A stretch of DNA of 64,000 nt. Origin: Chloracidobacterium sp. (GTDB taxonomy: Bacteria; Acidobacteriota; Blastocatellia; Pyrinomonadales; Pyrinomonadaceae). Shown here piece after piece: positions 8,615 to 16,464 of the stretch (the first letter of the stretch is position 1; each line of letters opens with the position of its first letter). The position numbers and the translations under genes were made by a program. A model generated the notes under the pieces. It did no database searches. It was not told the origin of the DNA and saw nothing but the letters and a program-made list of their open reading frames with translations. The stretch is from the NCBI GenBank assembly GCA_016716365.1, contig JADJWM010000019.1, positions 153,471 to 217,470 on the forward strand. Direction: 5' to 3'.

Positions 8615-9061
8615 TCATCTAATTCCCAAGAGCAGTTTCACCAGTGCTTCGTCGATATTTTTCCCAATCGGACTATCCAGTTGAAAATCTGCGTAAACCG
8701 CTCCGCCGGGCTCGATAAGGAATGTGCCGTCACCATCACCATACGCTCCAAGCGGATAGAACTCTTTAACACCAGCTGAATCGACGTAGTTCTTAAGGAA
8801 CTGGCCACCATCACCACTAGAGGGATCGAACTCCATTGACAAGCGAGCACAATCAACGCCACGGCCGTCTGAGATAATAGTTAGTCCACCAAATTCTTTC
8901 AAGACGGCTTTCGCCGCACGCGGCATGTCCACACCATCAGAAATCAGACGTTCGTTACGCCAAAACTCAATATTCTCGTCACCAACCTTTCGTCCTTCGA
9001 ACCATCCGCATTTTGTAAGTATCTCCGTGACTTCAGGAGGAAATCGTTCTTCTATGTCCAT
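8615..9061 (-). CDS. SUKH-3 family immunity protein
   Basis: The 148-residue protein shows the SUKH-3 layout: an N-terminal helix (RFPPEVTEILTKCGWFEGRK), AAKAVLKEFGGLTI, then FYPLGAYGDGDGTFLIEPGG and VYADFQLDSPIGKNIDEAL. SUKH proteins are intracellular immunity proteins that bind and block the toxin tips of polymorphic-toxin systems, often nucleases and nucleic-acid deaminases. It starts six bases after the stop of the RHS toxin on the same strand, the expected toxin-immunity order. No signal peptide is seen, in line with cytoplasmic neutralisation. Confidence 0.85.
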   Translation of the reverse strand: MDIEERFPPEVTEILTKCGWFEGRKVGDENIEFWRNERLISDGVDMPRAAKAVLKEFGGLTIISDGRGVDCARLSMEFDPSSGDGGQFLKNYVDSAGVKEFYPLGAYGDGDGTFLIEPGGAVYADFQLDSPIGKNIDEALVKLLLGIR

Positions 9062-9066
9062 ATCAG

Positions 9067-11205
9067 TTAATTCATGGGTTTGATACCAAAATTCTTAAGA
9101 ACTGACTCACACGCCGAGCACGGAGCCTTGGGCATTCCGTGCATCGGATGACCAGCTTTCCTAATTGCAACCGTTCTAATTATCGCTCCTGTGAGATCTT
9201 CCCCTGCATTAAGTGCTTGTTCAACACAACGAATCTCAGCGCATCGGCCTGCAAAATCCTTTAGTAAATTTTTATCAACCTGGTTAATCGCCCCTTGAAT
9301 ACTGGAATTAGTTGTGGCTGGGCCCCCACTCGTCCCAGTAAAAACTCGACCGCTCACCGTTTCCATGGCAGATGCCGCGCCACTAGTTTTGCCGGCAGCC
9401 TGAGCCGCATTCGCTTGGGCTAACGCAACATCGTCAAGCGATGTCGCCGCTGCCGGGGTTGACGAGGCTGCCCCTGTCACAATACCTGCAGTCACATTCA
9501 GAATTAAGCCCGTCCACCATCCACCTCTATATGGTGTCGACGCCGAATCTACAAAATTGTCTCTTCCGAAAAATTTTAGACCAGCGTCCCTGATCAACCC
9601 GGAAACAGGACTCACTGCATCACCGGCTCCATTCAAAAACTGCACTGCGTTCCACGCTTCAACGCGACCCTTGTAAACGCCGAATGCAGCACCATAATTA
9701 GAAAGCCCTTCCTTATAGTTTGCACTAAACGGATCAAGTGCTATCCACCCCTTCTCGACTCCAGCGTAATAAGTAAAATCAGAGACTTTCGACCAGTCTT
9801 CGCCCGGGTCTTCGAGGTACCATCGAAAAATTGTATCGCCGTTGCCTTGCCGCTGGGAGTACCAAGCCATTCCGGTAGGATCAGTAAACGCCAAAGGGTT
9901 ATTTCCAACATAGCTGTACCGGTTCCACGTCTGTGGACTTGATACCCTACCGCTTGCCATCAGGGGGTCGGGGCTCGAGAATCGACCGAGATTGTAGTCG
10001 TGATACCGAGCTTGGGCAAAGTCGAGTTCCGATTCCTTATCCCGTTCATAGCCGGTAAACTGCTTCCTCACGGTGTCGTCCGTGTAATGTAGCCCGCCAG
10101 TTCTTTGGCTGGTCGCTATCTCTTCGCCAAACGGGTGGTAGTCGTGGCGGGCGGTGACCTTGCCGTTTTTGTCGGTGTTGATGCGTGGTGAGCCGAGGTG
10201 ATCGTTTGTTAGGTAGGCAACCTTCGCATTATTTGTTGAGGCGACGATCGTGGAGTATTCTGCGACCAATTTCCCGGCCGCGTCATACACAAAGATCGTC
10301 ACCTCGGCCGGGGTTTCACCAACTGCCGGAACGTATTTCTTCACCCGCTTCCCGTCGCCGTCATACCAATATTCACCGATCGTTTCGTCCTCATCATCGA
10401 GAACCCTTACCTGTTTGTTCTCGGCGTCATAGATAAAGGTGCGGTCGTCCGGGTCAGAGGTCGTGTTACCCGCATCGTCAAAGGCGTAATCGTCGCCGCT
10501 GCTCAGCCGGTTGTCGGAGGTGTTGATAGACGGATTCAGCCTCTTTTTCAAGTCCGTGCACATCGAACCACCGCATTCCTTAAGGAACCCGGTGAAGGTC
10601 GTATGCGCTTCATCGAAGTTTCGATTTCCGTATCGGTCAAACGTGAATGTCTGCTTCCAGCACTTCGTGGGATCCGACGTGCAGTCCGTCCACCCGTTAG
10701 GCATCTCTTCGGCTGACTCGAGCCTGTTAAGCGAATCATAAGTGTACGTCTGCACGGCTGCGAATCCATTGTTTGTTCCAACCGTAGGAACCGTGATTGT
10801 CTGCGTCAGCACATTCCCGTTATTCCCCGATGTGCCGTAGGTGTAGTTAAGCTTCAGCAGGTCGTATGACGACGCTCCGGTCTTTGTGGTACCCAGAGCG
10901 ATCTGTGTCGGCTGGAGTCTCGAATTGAATACTGTCGATTCGTAACGAAGATTGCCGAGTTCCATCGAAGTCACCGCACCGGCCGCGTTGTAAACGAAGT
11001 TGAAGGCATATTTGTGGAAAGGCCCCGAAGTAGAGTTCTTCTTGCTCTTAACCACCGAGAGGTCGCCGTTCGCATCAAGCACGTTCTGCACCTTCCGGCC
11101 TGAGGGATAAGTGTCCTCGATCAAGGCTCCCGAAAGGTTGTATGCGTATTCGGTCATGTAACCGCCCGAATCCCCGCCGACAGTCGTCTGCTTACTCTCC
11201 GTCAC
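9067..11205 (-). CDS. RHS-core protein with C-terminal YwqJ-like deaminase toxin, N-terminally truncated
   Basis: Multiple YD-type repeats lead to the RHS-associated core (YLTNDHLGSPRINTDKNGK, YHPFGEEI, ESELDFAQARYHDYNLGRF, PLAFTDPTG). A variable linker follows, and then a C-terminal domain with C655-A-E657 and P-C696-S-A-C699. The C/H-A-E plus PCxxC arrangement is the zinc and catalytic signature of the YwqJ-like nucleic-acid deaminase toxins. The frame opens only to about 11,227 and the first codon is GTG, so secretion and N-terminal repeats are missing. It is an orphan RHS tip or a truncated gene. A SUKH-3 immunity gene follows directly. Confidence 0.8.
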   Translation of the reverse strand: MTESKQTTVGGDSGGYMTEYAYNLSGALIEDTYPSGRKVQNVLDANGDLSVVKSKKNSTSGPFHKYAFNFVYNAAGAVTSMELGNLRYESTVFNSRLQPTQIALGTTKTGASSYDLLKLNYTYGTSGNNGNVLTQTITVPTVGTNNGFAAVQTYTYDSLNRLESAEEMPNGWTDCTSDPTKCWKQTFTFDRYGNRNFDEAHTTFTGFLKECGGSMCTDLKKRLNPSINTSDNRLSSGDDYAFDDAGNTTSDPDDRTFIYDAENKQVRVLDDEDETIGEYWYDGDGKRVKKYVPAVGETPAEVTIFVYDAAGKLVAEYSTIVASTNNAKVAYLTNDHLGSPRINTDKNGKVTARHDYHPFGEEIATSQRTGGLHYTDDTVRKQFTGYERDKESELDFAQARYHDYNLGRFSSPDPLMASGRVSSPQTWNRYSYVGNNPLAFTDPTGMAWYSQRQGNGDTIFRWYLEDPGEDWSKVSDFTYYAGVEKGWIALDPFSANYKEGLSNYGAAFGVYKGRVEAWNAVQFLNGAGDAVSPVSGLIRDAGLKFFGRDNFVDSASTPYRGGWWTGLILNVTAGIVTGAASSTPAAATSLDDVALAQANAAQAAGKTSGAASAMETVSGRVFTGTSGGPATTNSSIQGAINQVDKNLLKDFAGRCAEIRCVEQALNAGEDLTGAIIRTVAIRKAGHPMHGMPKAPCSACESVLKNFGIKPMN
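9990..10445 (-). repeat. RHS-core repeat, copy 1
   Basis: This segment of the first RHS gene is closely similar at nucleotide level to 39,283-39,592 and to 40,925-41,270. All copies are on the minus strand, so homologous recombination between them would delete or duplicate the DNA between. Confidence 0.75.
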
Positions 11206-11238
11206 ACGTTCTAAGATGTCAAAACTGTCCGCCTATTC

Positions 11239-11754
11239 TCATATAGCTAGCTTTTTGTAATTTAACTCGCTTAATACATAACAGGGTAAAACATGATCTT
11301 CACTTAAAAGTTCCTTGTTAGCACCGGGTAAAATATTCAGAATGCTTGTAGGAGGATTGGAATCACCGTTCTGTTCATAGGCAAATTCCGATAGCTTTTG
11401 ATCACATGAAACTTTTCTGATTAGTTTCACCTCATAAAATACTTGGTAATCATAAAAACTACTGTCGAGTCGATTATTATGGTGGAAATACTCATAGACG
11501 ATGCGCAAAAACCTCATCTTATCGTTACTTTTTTTAGGTTCAATCTCTTCAAAAATAAAAGTTTGGAATTTAGGACCTACCCCGGCCCCCGAAGTGAGTG
11601 AATTTATCGCGGCGAAAACTCTCCCTTTTATTTTCTCCGACTTCTGAACACGTTGAAAATCTTGTCCTACCGCAGGCTGAAACAGCGCGCAAATAAGAAG
11701 TATTAGAACGGTCAGGTTAAAAAGCTTATTAATTTTCAGGTTTTCTTGGCACAT
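11239..11754 (-). CDS. Secreted hypothetical protein, candidate immunity partner
   Basis: I chose the ATG at 11754 because it opens directly into a signal peptide: MCQENLKINKLFNLTVLILL, then ICALFQPAVGQ and a likely cleavage site. The mature part of about 140 residues has no domain I recognise; it contains paired lysines and several Cys residues (VSCDQKLSEF, VLPCYVLSEL). Its first 26 bases overlap the 3-prime end of the upstream toxin-tip frame. This is the usual position of an immunity gene, and export would fit a toxin acting in the periplasm. The role is inferred from position only. Confidence 0.55.
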   Translation of the reverse strand: MCQENLKINKLFNLTVLILLICALFQPAVGQDFQRVQKSEKIKGRVFAAINSLTSGAGVGPKFQTFIFEEIEPKKSNDKMRFLRIVYEYFHHNNRLDSSFYDYQVFYEVKLIRKVSCDQKLSEFAYEQNGDSNPPTSILNILPGANKELLSEDHVLPCYVLSELNYKKLAI

Positions 11755-12184
11755 AGTTAACCTCTGTAATTCTCCCACCTGTTTCACGAACGACCTCGTT
11801 ACGAGTTTGCAGGTTGACGAACCTCGGATCAATCGATTCGAAGGGAATGGGTGTCAAATACGTAACCTTAATTTGTTCCGACCCCCTTCCATCGGAAATC
11901 CCCTGGCTATATCTCGAAACGTCTACAAAGTCCCCAACCCCCTGTACCCGATTTTGATGATTATAATTATTTGAAGGTAGATCCAGTCCCGGGAATCCAG
12001 CGTCCATTACAGCTTGATGTGCGGCTGTTTGGCTCATCGACAAGGAAAAATACGCCTCCAGTGCTTCATGGGCAATCACATCTCCGGAACTCAAACCTCC
12101 TTTGTTACTTGCGGAATCCGTTACAACAGATCGACGCGAGAAAATGAAAACAGACGAATTCGAGTATCCGCTTAAAGAGGTCAT
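11729..12184 (-). CDS. Orphan toxin-tip-like protein with HEALEAY motif
   Basis: The 151-residue protein has no signal peptide. It contains VIAHEALEAYFSLSMSQTAA, an H-E-x-x-E-x-Y pattern that could bind metal, followed by AGFPGLDLP and a conserved-looking C-terminus. Its length, position behind an RHS gene and overlap with a small secreted protein fit an orphan C-terminal toxin cassette, as found downstream of RHS genes. A metallopeptidase-like activity is possible but not shown. It could also be an unrelated small protein. Confidence 0.45.
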   Translation of the reverse strand: MTSLSGYSNSSVFIFSRRSVVTDSASNKGGLSSGDVIAHEALEAYFSLSMSQTAAHQAVMDAGFPGLDLPSNNYNHQNRVQGVGDFVDVSRYSQGISDGRGSEQIKVTYLTPIPFESIDPRFVNLQTRNEVVRETGGRITEVNYVPRKPEN

Positions 12185-12291
12185 TCGAAAAAAAGGTTAG
12201 AGCATCAACGCTCGCCCCCGTTTCAGCAAATCACGCTATCGAAATCGGTCTTGAAAAGGAGCCGGAACTGCTTTCCAACCGAATCACAAAC

Positions 12292-14478
12292 TTAAGGCTT
12301 AATCTGGCAGTAGTAATTTTTTGTAATATTGTAGAGTTCTTCTTCTGGGACCGGATCGGTCATCGTTTGGAACACGATCTGGGCAATTTTTACCTCCGGC
12401 GCAAGTTCAAGCGGTACGGTGCCCGCGTTGACAAGCTCCAAAACAATAACGCCGCGAAAACCGGGCGCGATCTGGGCGGCCGTCGCGACCAGCAGGCCAA
12501 GGCGGCCGAGGCGGGACTTCCCCTCCACAAAAGCCATAACATTGTCGGGAAGTGCGATGAACTCCTTCGTCACCCCGAGGACGAGGTCGCCGGGGTGAAG
12601 GAGAAACGTCTTGCCTTTCTGGACGAAAACCTCTTCCTTACCGATATTCTGAACCAGCAGCTCCTGTTCCGAATCCCCCAACTTGATCGCCTTCAACCTT
12701 GTCTTCTTTGCGATCGAGAACCAGTTGCCGAGCTTCACGTCGATCGACGCGCCGTTGATGCAGTCGTTCGCGAATGGAATAACCGCGATCCATCCATCGT
12801 CGCCGACCGGCAACGCCAGGCGGCGGCGTAGCTCACTGGATGAAAGCACGCCCCCCTGTGAAGCCGGATCCGGCGCGCTTCCTTTCGATGGCGCCTTTTC
12901 GTCTTGGGGCTCATCCTTTGCGGGTGGTGGTGCACTGGAAAGCGGATCGCCGGCGGCCTCTTCCTGGGCATGTGCCGGGATCGACTCGATAGCTTTTACG
13001 AGAAGGCGACATGTTTTCTGATATTCCCTCCTCTTCAACCTCTTGTCGGCGTGCCCGATCTCTATTTCTTCGCCGAAAACCAACTGGTACGCCCACGCAG
13101 CCGAGCAAATCTCGGAAAAGCTTGACGGCGACTCGTCTTGTACGGTTGGCGGCAGATCGTGGAGCATCCGCTCGACCCGCTCGAAGAATAACGGACTCAA
13201 GACGGCTCGCCGGTCGGCGGGGATGATGCCTTTGACGACCCGCTCGATATGTGGGAGAGCCTTACGAATTGCGGATTCCACCAGCGGGTTCAGTTCGCCA
13301 TGCTCCTGCTCATCATCCTCCGGGTGCGGACTCGGGGCATTCAAAAAGTTGGCCCATTCATCAAGATAATCGAGCACGCCCTGCGAAACGGATTTTTCGA
13401 ATTTGCTTTCGCTGTGGGCGTACTTCTCAAGGAATCGCATCATCTTCCGATCCTTCTTCAGATGCCGAAGAAGTTCAGCGATCCGGAACTTTATCTCGGG
13501 GTAACCATTTTTGCTGACCGCCGTATCGGACCAGGAGAAAACGGTCTTTAGGAACTCGGCCTGGGCAAAAAAGAAAGCGAAACCCATCATCCGCAGTCCC
13601 ACCAGATCGGCGATAAGTTCGCGCAGGCAAATGTTCTTCCTCTCCAGGATCTTCTCCCACCATTGATCGATCGTGCCGTCGTCAACCTCCTCCGATATTT
13701 TCGCGACAACCTGCTCTCTGGTTATGTGCGACACCCCCTGGATCTGTAGGTCAAGATTCAGTGCCTCGGGAAGTGAGCTCGTATCGATGAAATGACCGAG
13801 CTCATGCGCGAGAAGCGGATAAAAAAGAGCGTCCTCCGTGTCCAGGCCGGCAAACGATAGGATCGCCATCCGACGAGGCGGCCGTTTTGGGATCGTGGAG
13901 TCGGGGTTCTGCTCGAGTTCTTTCGCTAACCACTTGAGCCAAAGCTTGTGGAGCAGCGGCTCTTTTTTGCTGGCGTTTAATCGCTTGTCCGGGTCGAGCA
14001 CCGATTGCGACAGGACCTCCTTCAATACCGCGTTTATCGAGACGTAGGTCAGGTTGTATTTCCATTGTGGACGGATAAGACAGACAGTATCCGTTGCCGC
14101 TTCAGGAAAGAATGTCCTTGTGAGCTGTGCCAATGCCGCCTGGATCGCGGGTGGAGTTTGGCGCGGCGAACTGGCCGTCAGGTAACGGATAAAAGCGTAT
14201 ATTTGGTGCAATCGTACAGCGAGTTTGCGAACCCTTTTCCAGTCGGCTGAACCCCCGGCCGGGAGATCGTGATCGCCGAAAAGTTCCACGAGCTCGTCAT
14301 GGATGTGATCGACAATGCAGAGAAAGACATCCCGGAGCGATCCGGCATGCTCGGGAAAATCCTCGTCGTTTATCTTCTGAAGCGTTTCGAGAAGAAATAC
14401 AGCCTGGTAGTAGACGGCACCGAGGGAGGGCGATGGTATGAGTTGTTTGACAACTTCTGTGGGGAGAGGCATACGCAA
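12292..14478 (-). CDS. HExxH metallopeptidase-like protein fused to a dCTP deaminase-like domain
   Basis: The 728-residue protein has two parts. Residues 1 to about 500 are mostly helical and contain HELGH (225-229) in YPLLAHELGHFIDTSSLP, and RELIAD (286-291), whose Glu287 is a plausible third zinc ligand as in gluzincins. A low-complexity Pro/Ser/Glu linker (about 505-545) leads to a dCTP deaminase (Dcd)-like domain: GASIDVKLGNWF, FLLHPGDLVLG, GKSRLGRLGLLV and VIVLELVNAG. Glu681 aligns with the catalytic Glu of Dcd, and Ser655 and Arg659 are kept. However, the IDPG motif reads IAPG (Ala671), so substrate use may be altered. dCTP deaminases convert dCTP to dUTP and some protect against phage. 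This combination is new to me. Confidence 0.8.
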   Translation of the reverse strand: MRMPLPTEVVKQLIPSPSLGAVYYQAVFLLETLQKINDEDFPEHAGSLRDVFLCIVDHIHDELVELFGDHDLPAGGSADWKRVRKLAVRLHQIYAFIRYLTASSPRQTPPAIQAALAQLTRTFFPEAATDTVCLIRPQWKYNLTYVSINAVLKEVLSQSVLDPDKRLNASKKEPLLHKLWLKWLAKELEQNPDSTIPKRPPRRMAILSFAGLDTEDALFYPLLAHELGHFIDTSSLPEALNLDLQIQGVSHITREQVVAKISEEVDDGTIDQWWEKILERKNICLRELIADLVGLRMMGFAFFFAQAEFLKTVFSWSDTAVSKNGYPEIKFRIAELLRHLKKDRKMMRFLEKYAHSESKFEKSVSQGVLDYLDEWANFLNAPSPHPEDDEQEHGELNPLVESAIRKALPHIERVVKGIIPADRRAVLSPLFFERVERMLHDLPPTVQDESPSSFSEICSAAWAYQLVFGEEIEIGHADKRLKRREYQKTCRLLVKAIESIPAHAQEEAAGDPLSSAPPPAKDEPQDEKAPSKGSAPDPASQGGVLSSSELRRRLALPVGDDGWIAVIPFANDCINGASIDVKLGNWFSIAKKTRLKAIKLGDSEQELLVQNIGKEEVFVQKGKTFLLHPGDLVLGVTKEFIALPDNVMAFVEGKSRLGRLGLLVATAAQIAPGFRGVIVLELVNAGTVPLELAPEVKIAQIVFQTMTDPVPEEELYNITKNYYCQIKP

Positions 14479-14526
14479 TAAAAACGCGCCTTCACAAAGA
14501 AAAGCGCGTTAGACGAAAGCACACCG

Positions 14527-15006
14527 TCACCTGGGGATCATTCCGAATGAGACCGGGTCGATTCCAACCGCCGATACATATTCCTCTTCGTCACCGGTCA
14601 AGGCGATCTGATAAAAAAACTTGGCAAGCTCGCAAGCCGTTTGCGTATCCTTCTCGTCGAACTCGCGGGTCTTAACGAGAGTTTTGTTGAACCTCGCAAA
14701 ACGGCGAAGTAGCTGATGAAGCTCGTTCCGGGGAAGACGAGATTTGAGCGTGAATCCCCTGACCGCGTCCGACGCCATCACGAAAGCATTTATACTCGCC
14801 GGAGGATTACTAGGAACCTTATTGTCCCCGGTCGCACCGAGGACCAGCTCGAAGAATTCTTTCGAATCGTCAAAAACACCAAGCGGGATGCTCTTCGCCT
14901 CGAAACGGCGGTTCTCAGCCGCAATTCTTAATGCTCGAGCCATCACGTCCGCCATGTATGACCAATAACTCGCACCGTGGACACCCACCGAGATTGTGCT
15001 GGACAT
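14527..15006 (-). CDS. Hypothetical protein (159 aa) of the MBL-protease/Dcd cluster
   Basis: I do not recognise a domain. The protein is soluble, begins MSSTISVGVHGASYWSYMAD, and has helical segments rich in Ala, Arg and Leu (ALRIAAENRRFEAKSI, LHQLLRRFARFNKTL). It ends VGIDPVSFGMIPR. It lies 48 bases upstream of the metallopeptidase-Dcd gene on the same strand, so the two are probably co-transcribed. A small inverted repeat (15068-15082) and an AT-rich promoter-like stretch lie upstream of its ATG, with an AAAGGAGGTAAT ribosome binding site. It may be a regulator, a sensor or a chaperone of its partner. Confidence 0.55.
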   Translation of the reverse strand: MSSTISVGVHGASYWSYMADVMARALRIAAENRRFEAKSIPLGVFDDSKEFFELVLGATGDNKVPSNPPASINAFVMASDAVRGFTLKSRLPRNELHQLLRRFARFNKTLVKTREFDEKDTQTACELAKFFYQIALTGDEEEYVSAVGIDPVSFGMIPR

Positions 15007-15067
15007 TAATTACCTCCTTTTCCTATTTTGATGATACCCCCTAACCCCTTTCGTATCATACATATAC

Positions 15068-15082
15068 AATGATAACATCATT
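15068..15082. promoter_or_regulatory. Inverted repeat upstream of the 159-aa gene
   Basis: AATGAT and ATCATT are separated by three bases, in an AT-rich stretch about 60 bases upstream of the start of the 159-aa gene. A second, longer pair (TGATAC ... GTATCA) lies between it and the start codon. These are possible operator sites for the XRE regulator encoded next door, though they are not copies of the 32-bp palindrome. Confidence 0.4.
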
Positions 15083-15222
15083 CCAGAAATGAGTAAAATT
15101 CAGCGCCTCACGCGCACCTTGAGCTCTTCCAAACGCATTTCAAGCATGTACGGCTCCGCTTGAAACTTGTTGCACAATTGCAACTCGTCGCTCGCCACGT
15201 CGTACACACGTCGAGTCCCGAG

Positions 15223-15941
15223 CTATCGCCGGATCTCCACCTCGGGCATCAGGAACGCCGCAGGATACCGATTCGCCTGAGCTTCCACCGGGGAACGGTC
15301 ACCGGAACTGCAATAAAGCGGCCTGTCGGTGAGCGTCTGCACCGCGTAGCCGTCCTTACCCAAAAAAGAAGCTGGAAATGTCCGATCTCGTGAAGTACGT
15401 GAAACAACTTCGTTCGATCGGTCGCCGCAAATCCCCTACCGCGGCGGAGACTTTCGGTCGCGTCGACCACTGCGTTCTTCACTCCCTGATATGAGAAATC
15501 GCCCGGGAAAAGACCGGCAAACACCCGTCTGTCGGAGGAAGAAAAGAGCAGGTCATCCTCGATCACCTCGAGATCGAACAGAAATCTCGGGATCATAAAC
15601 CTGTCCTTGGCGGTGATCAAGCCTTCCCTGCCGACAGCTCTTCGATAAGTTGAGCGGTCCCTCTCGGCGATGCGTTCGATCCTCAATTGAGGGGAACCGG
15701 AGATACCCTCCATCCGAGCCCACTGGGTCGCGAGCTTTTCCTCGGCGACGATCCGGAGGACCTGGTTCGGAGAGATCTCAAGGAAATCAGCAATAGCGGG
15801 AGCAAAGCGTTCGCTCGCATAACGGCGGCCTGCTTCGATCCGGTTGAGAAAAGATGGCGTCAGATCGAACGGGAATGCGAGGCCTCGCAACGATCGACGG
15901 TCAGCCAATCGTTTCTTCCGTATCATCTGCCCAAGTCTCAT
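15223..15941 (-). pseudogene. XRE-family regulator with ImmA/IrrE metallopeptidase domain, one frameshift
   Basis: An N-terminal helix-turn-helix (MRLGQMIRKKRLADRRSLRG, then NRIEAGRRYASERFAPAIAD) is followed by a variable region and the metallopeptidase motif HVLHEIGHFQLLF. Adding one T to the six-T run at 15362-15367 restores the rest of the domain: GKDGYAVQTLTDRPLYC, then the typical E-x-Q-A-N-R-Y segment and AAFLMPEVEIRR. As written, the frame ends at 15249 instead. XRE-ImmA/IrrE proteins usually repress a neighbouring gene and are cleaved or cleave a repressor on a stress signal. A palindromic site directly upstream fits autoregulation. The shift may be a homopolymer sequencing error. Confidence 0.8.
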
Positions 15942-15954
15942 TGAGCGGGTTTAT

Positions 15955-15986
15955 ATGCTATGTTGACAATTTTGTCAACATAGCAT
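15955..15986. promoter_or_regulatory. 32-bp perfect palindrome, probable operator
   Basis: Fifteen-base arms (ATGCTATGTTGACAA and TTGTCAACATAGCAT) are separated by two bases and match perfectly. The site ends 14 bases before the start codon of the XRE-ImmA/IrrE gene. It includes a TTGACA box. It is the obvious binding site for the encoded repressor. Confidence 0.7.
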
Positions 15987-16050
15987 CATACACAAGCAGC
16001 CATCGGGATCTAAAAAGTATGCAGACCTGTTTTATCAGCTGCTTTGAAGG

Positions 16051-16428
16051 TTATCCCTGTTCGCCGACGATCTTCTTTTCCGATCCCGAAATGACGGCGG
16101 CTCGCGGTCGGCTGCCGGCATCCCACGAACGGGAAGAAGCTTCCGGCACGACCGAGACGATCTCGTCATCAGCGACCTCGTCGGACCCGCCTTGAGAGTC
16201 ACGCATATCCGCGATGTTACCCAGTCCGGAGCCGCCGCCGCCGGCATCATCGCCCAGGTATTTCCGTCTAAGCTCGGATATGCTCGGCGTCGAGGCTTCG
16301 GTCTCGACGAGATTCGCGGAATCGAGAGCCCGACCCGGCCGTTCATCGCCGACCAATCCGCTTACCGTGGAACCGGGCCTGTGATCCTGGACGATCTTCT
16401 TTATTTCTTCCGCCGTCAATTTACTCAT
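16051..16428 (-). CDS. Disordered Gly/Ser-rich protein (125 aa)
   Basis: The protein begins MSKLTAEEIKKIVQDHRPGS and is then low in hydrophobic residues. It has a TPSISELRRKYLGDD segment, then GGGGSGLG and an acidic tail. There is no signal peptide or fold I recognise. It starts 36 bases after the stop of the MBL-protease gene, so the two are surely co-transcribed. The composition suggests an intrinsically disordered adaptor or a substrate for a neighbouring protease. This is inference from composition and position. The overlapping frame at 16035-16346 is its shadow. Confidence 0.6.
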   Translation of the reverse strand: MSKLTAEEIKKIVQDHRPGSTVSGLVGDERPGRALDSANLVETEASTPSISELRRKYLGDDAGGGGSGLGNIADMRDSQGGSDEVADDEIVSVVPEASSRSWDAGSRPRAAVISGSEKKIVGEQG

Positions 16429-16464
16429 AAGTTCACCTCATCTAGGATAACAAGCTTCCACAGC

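Noticed and set aside
12367..13551. Several plus-strand frames of 70-154 codons
   Set aside because: They are shadows of the metallopeptidase-Dcd gene on the minus strand, which has continuous family motifs.
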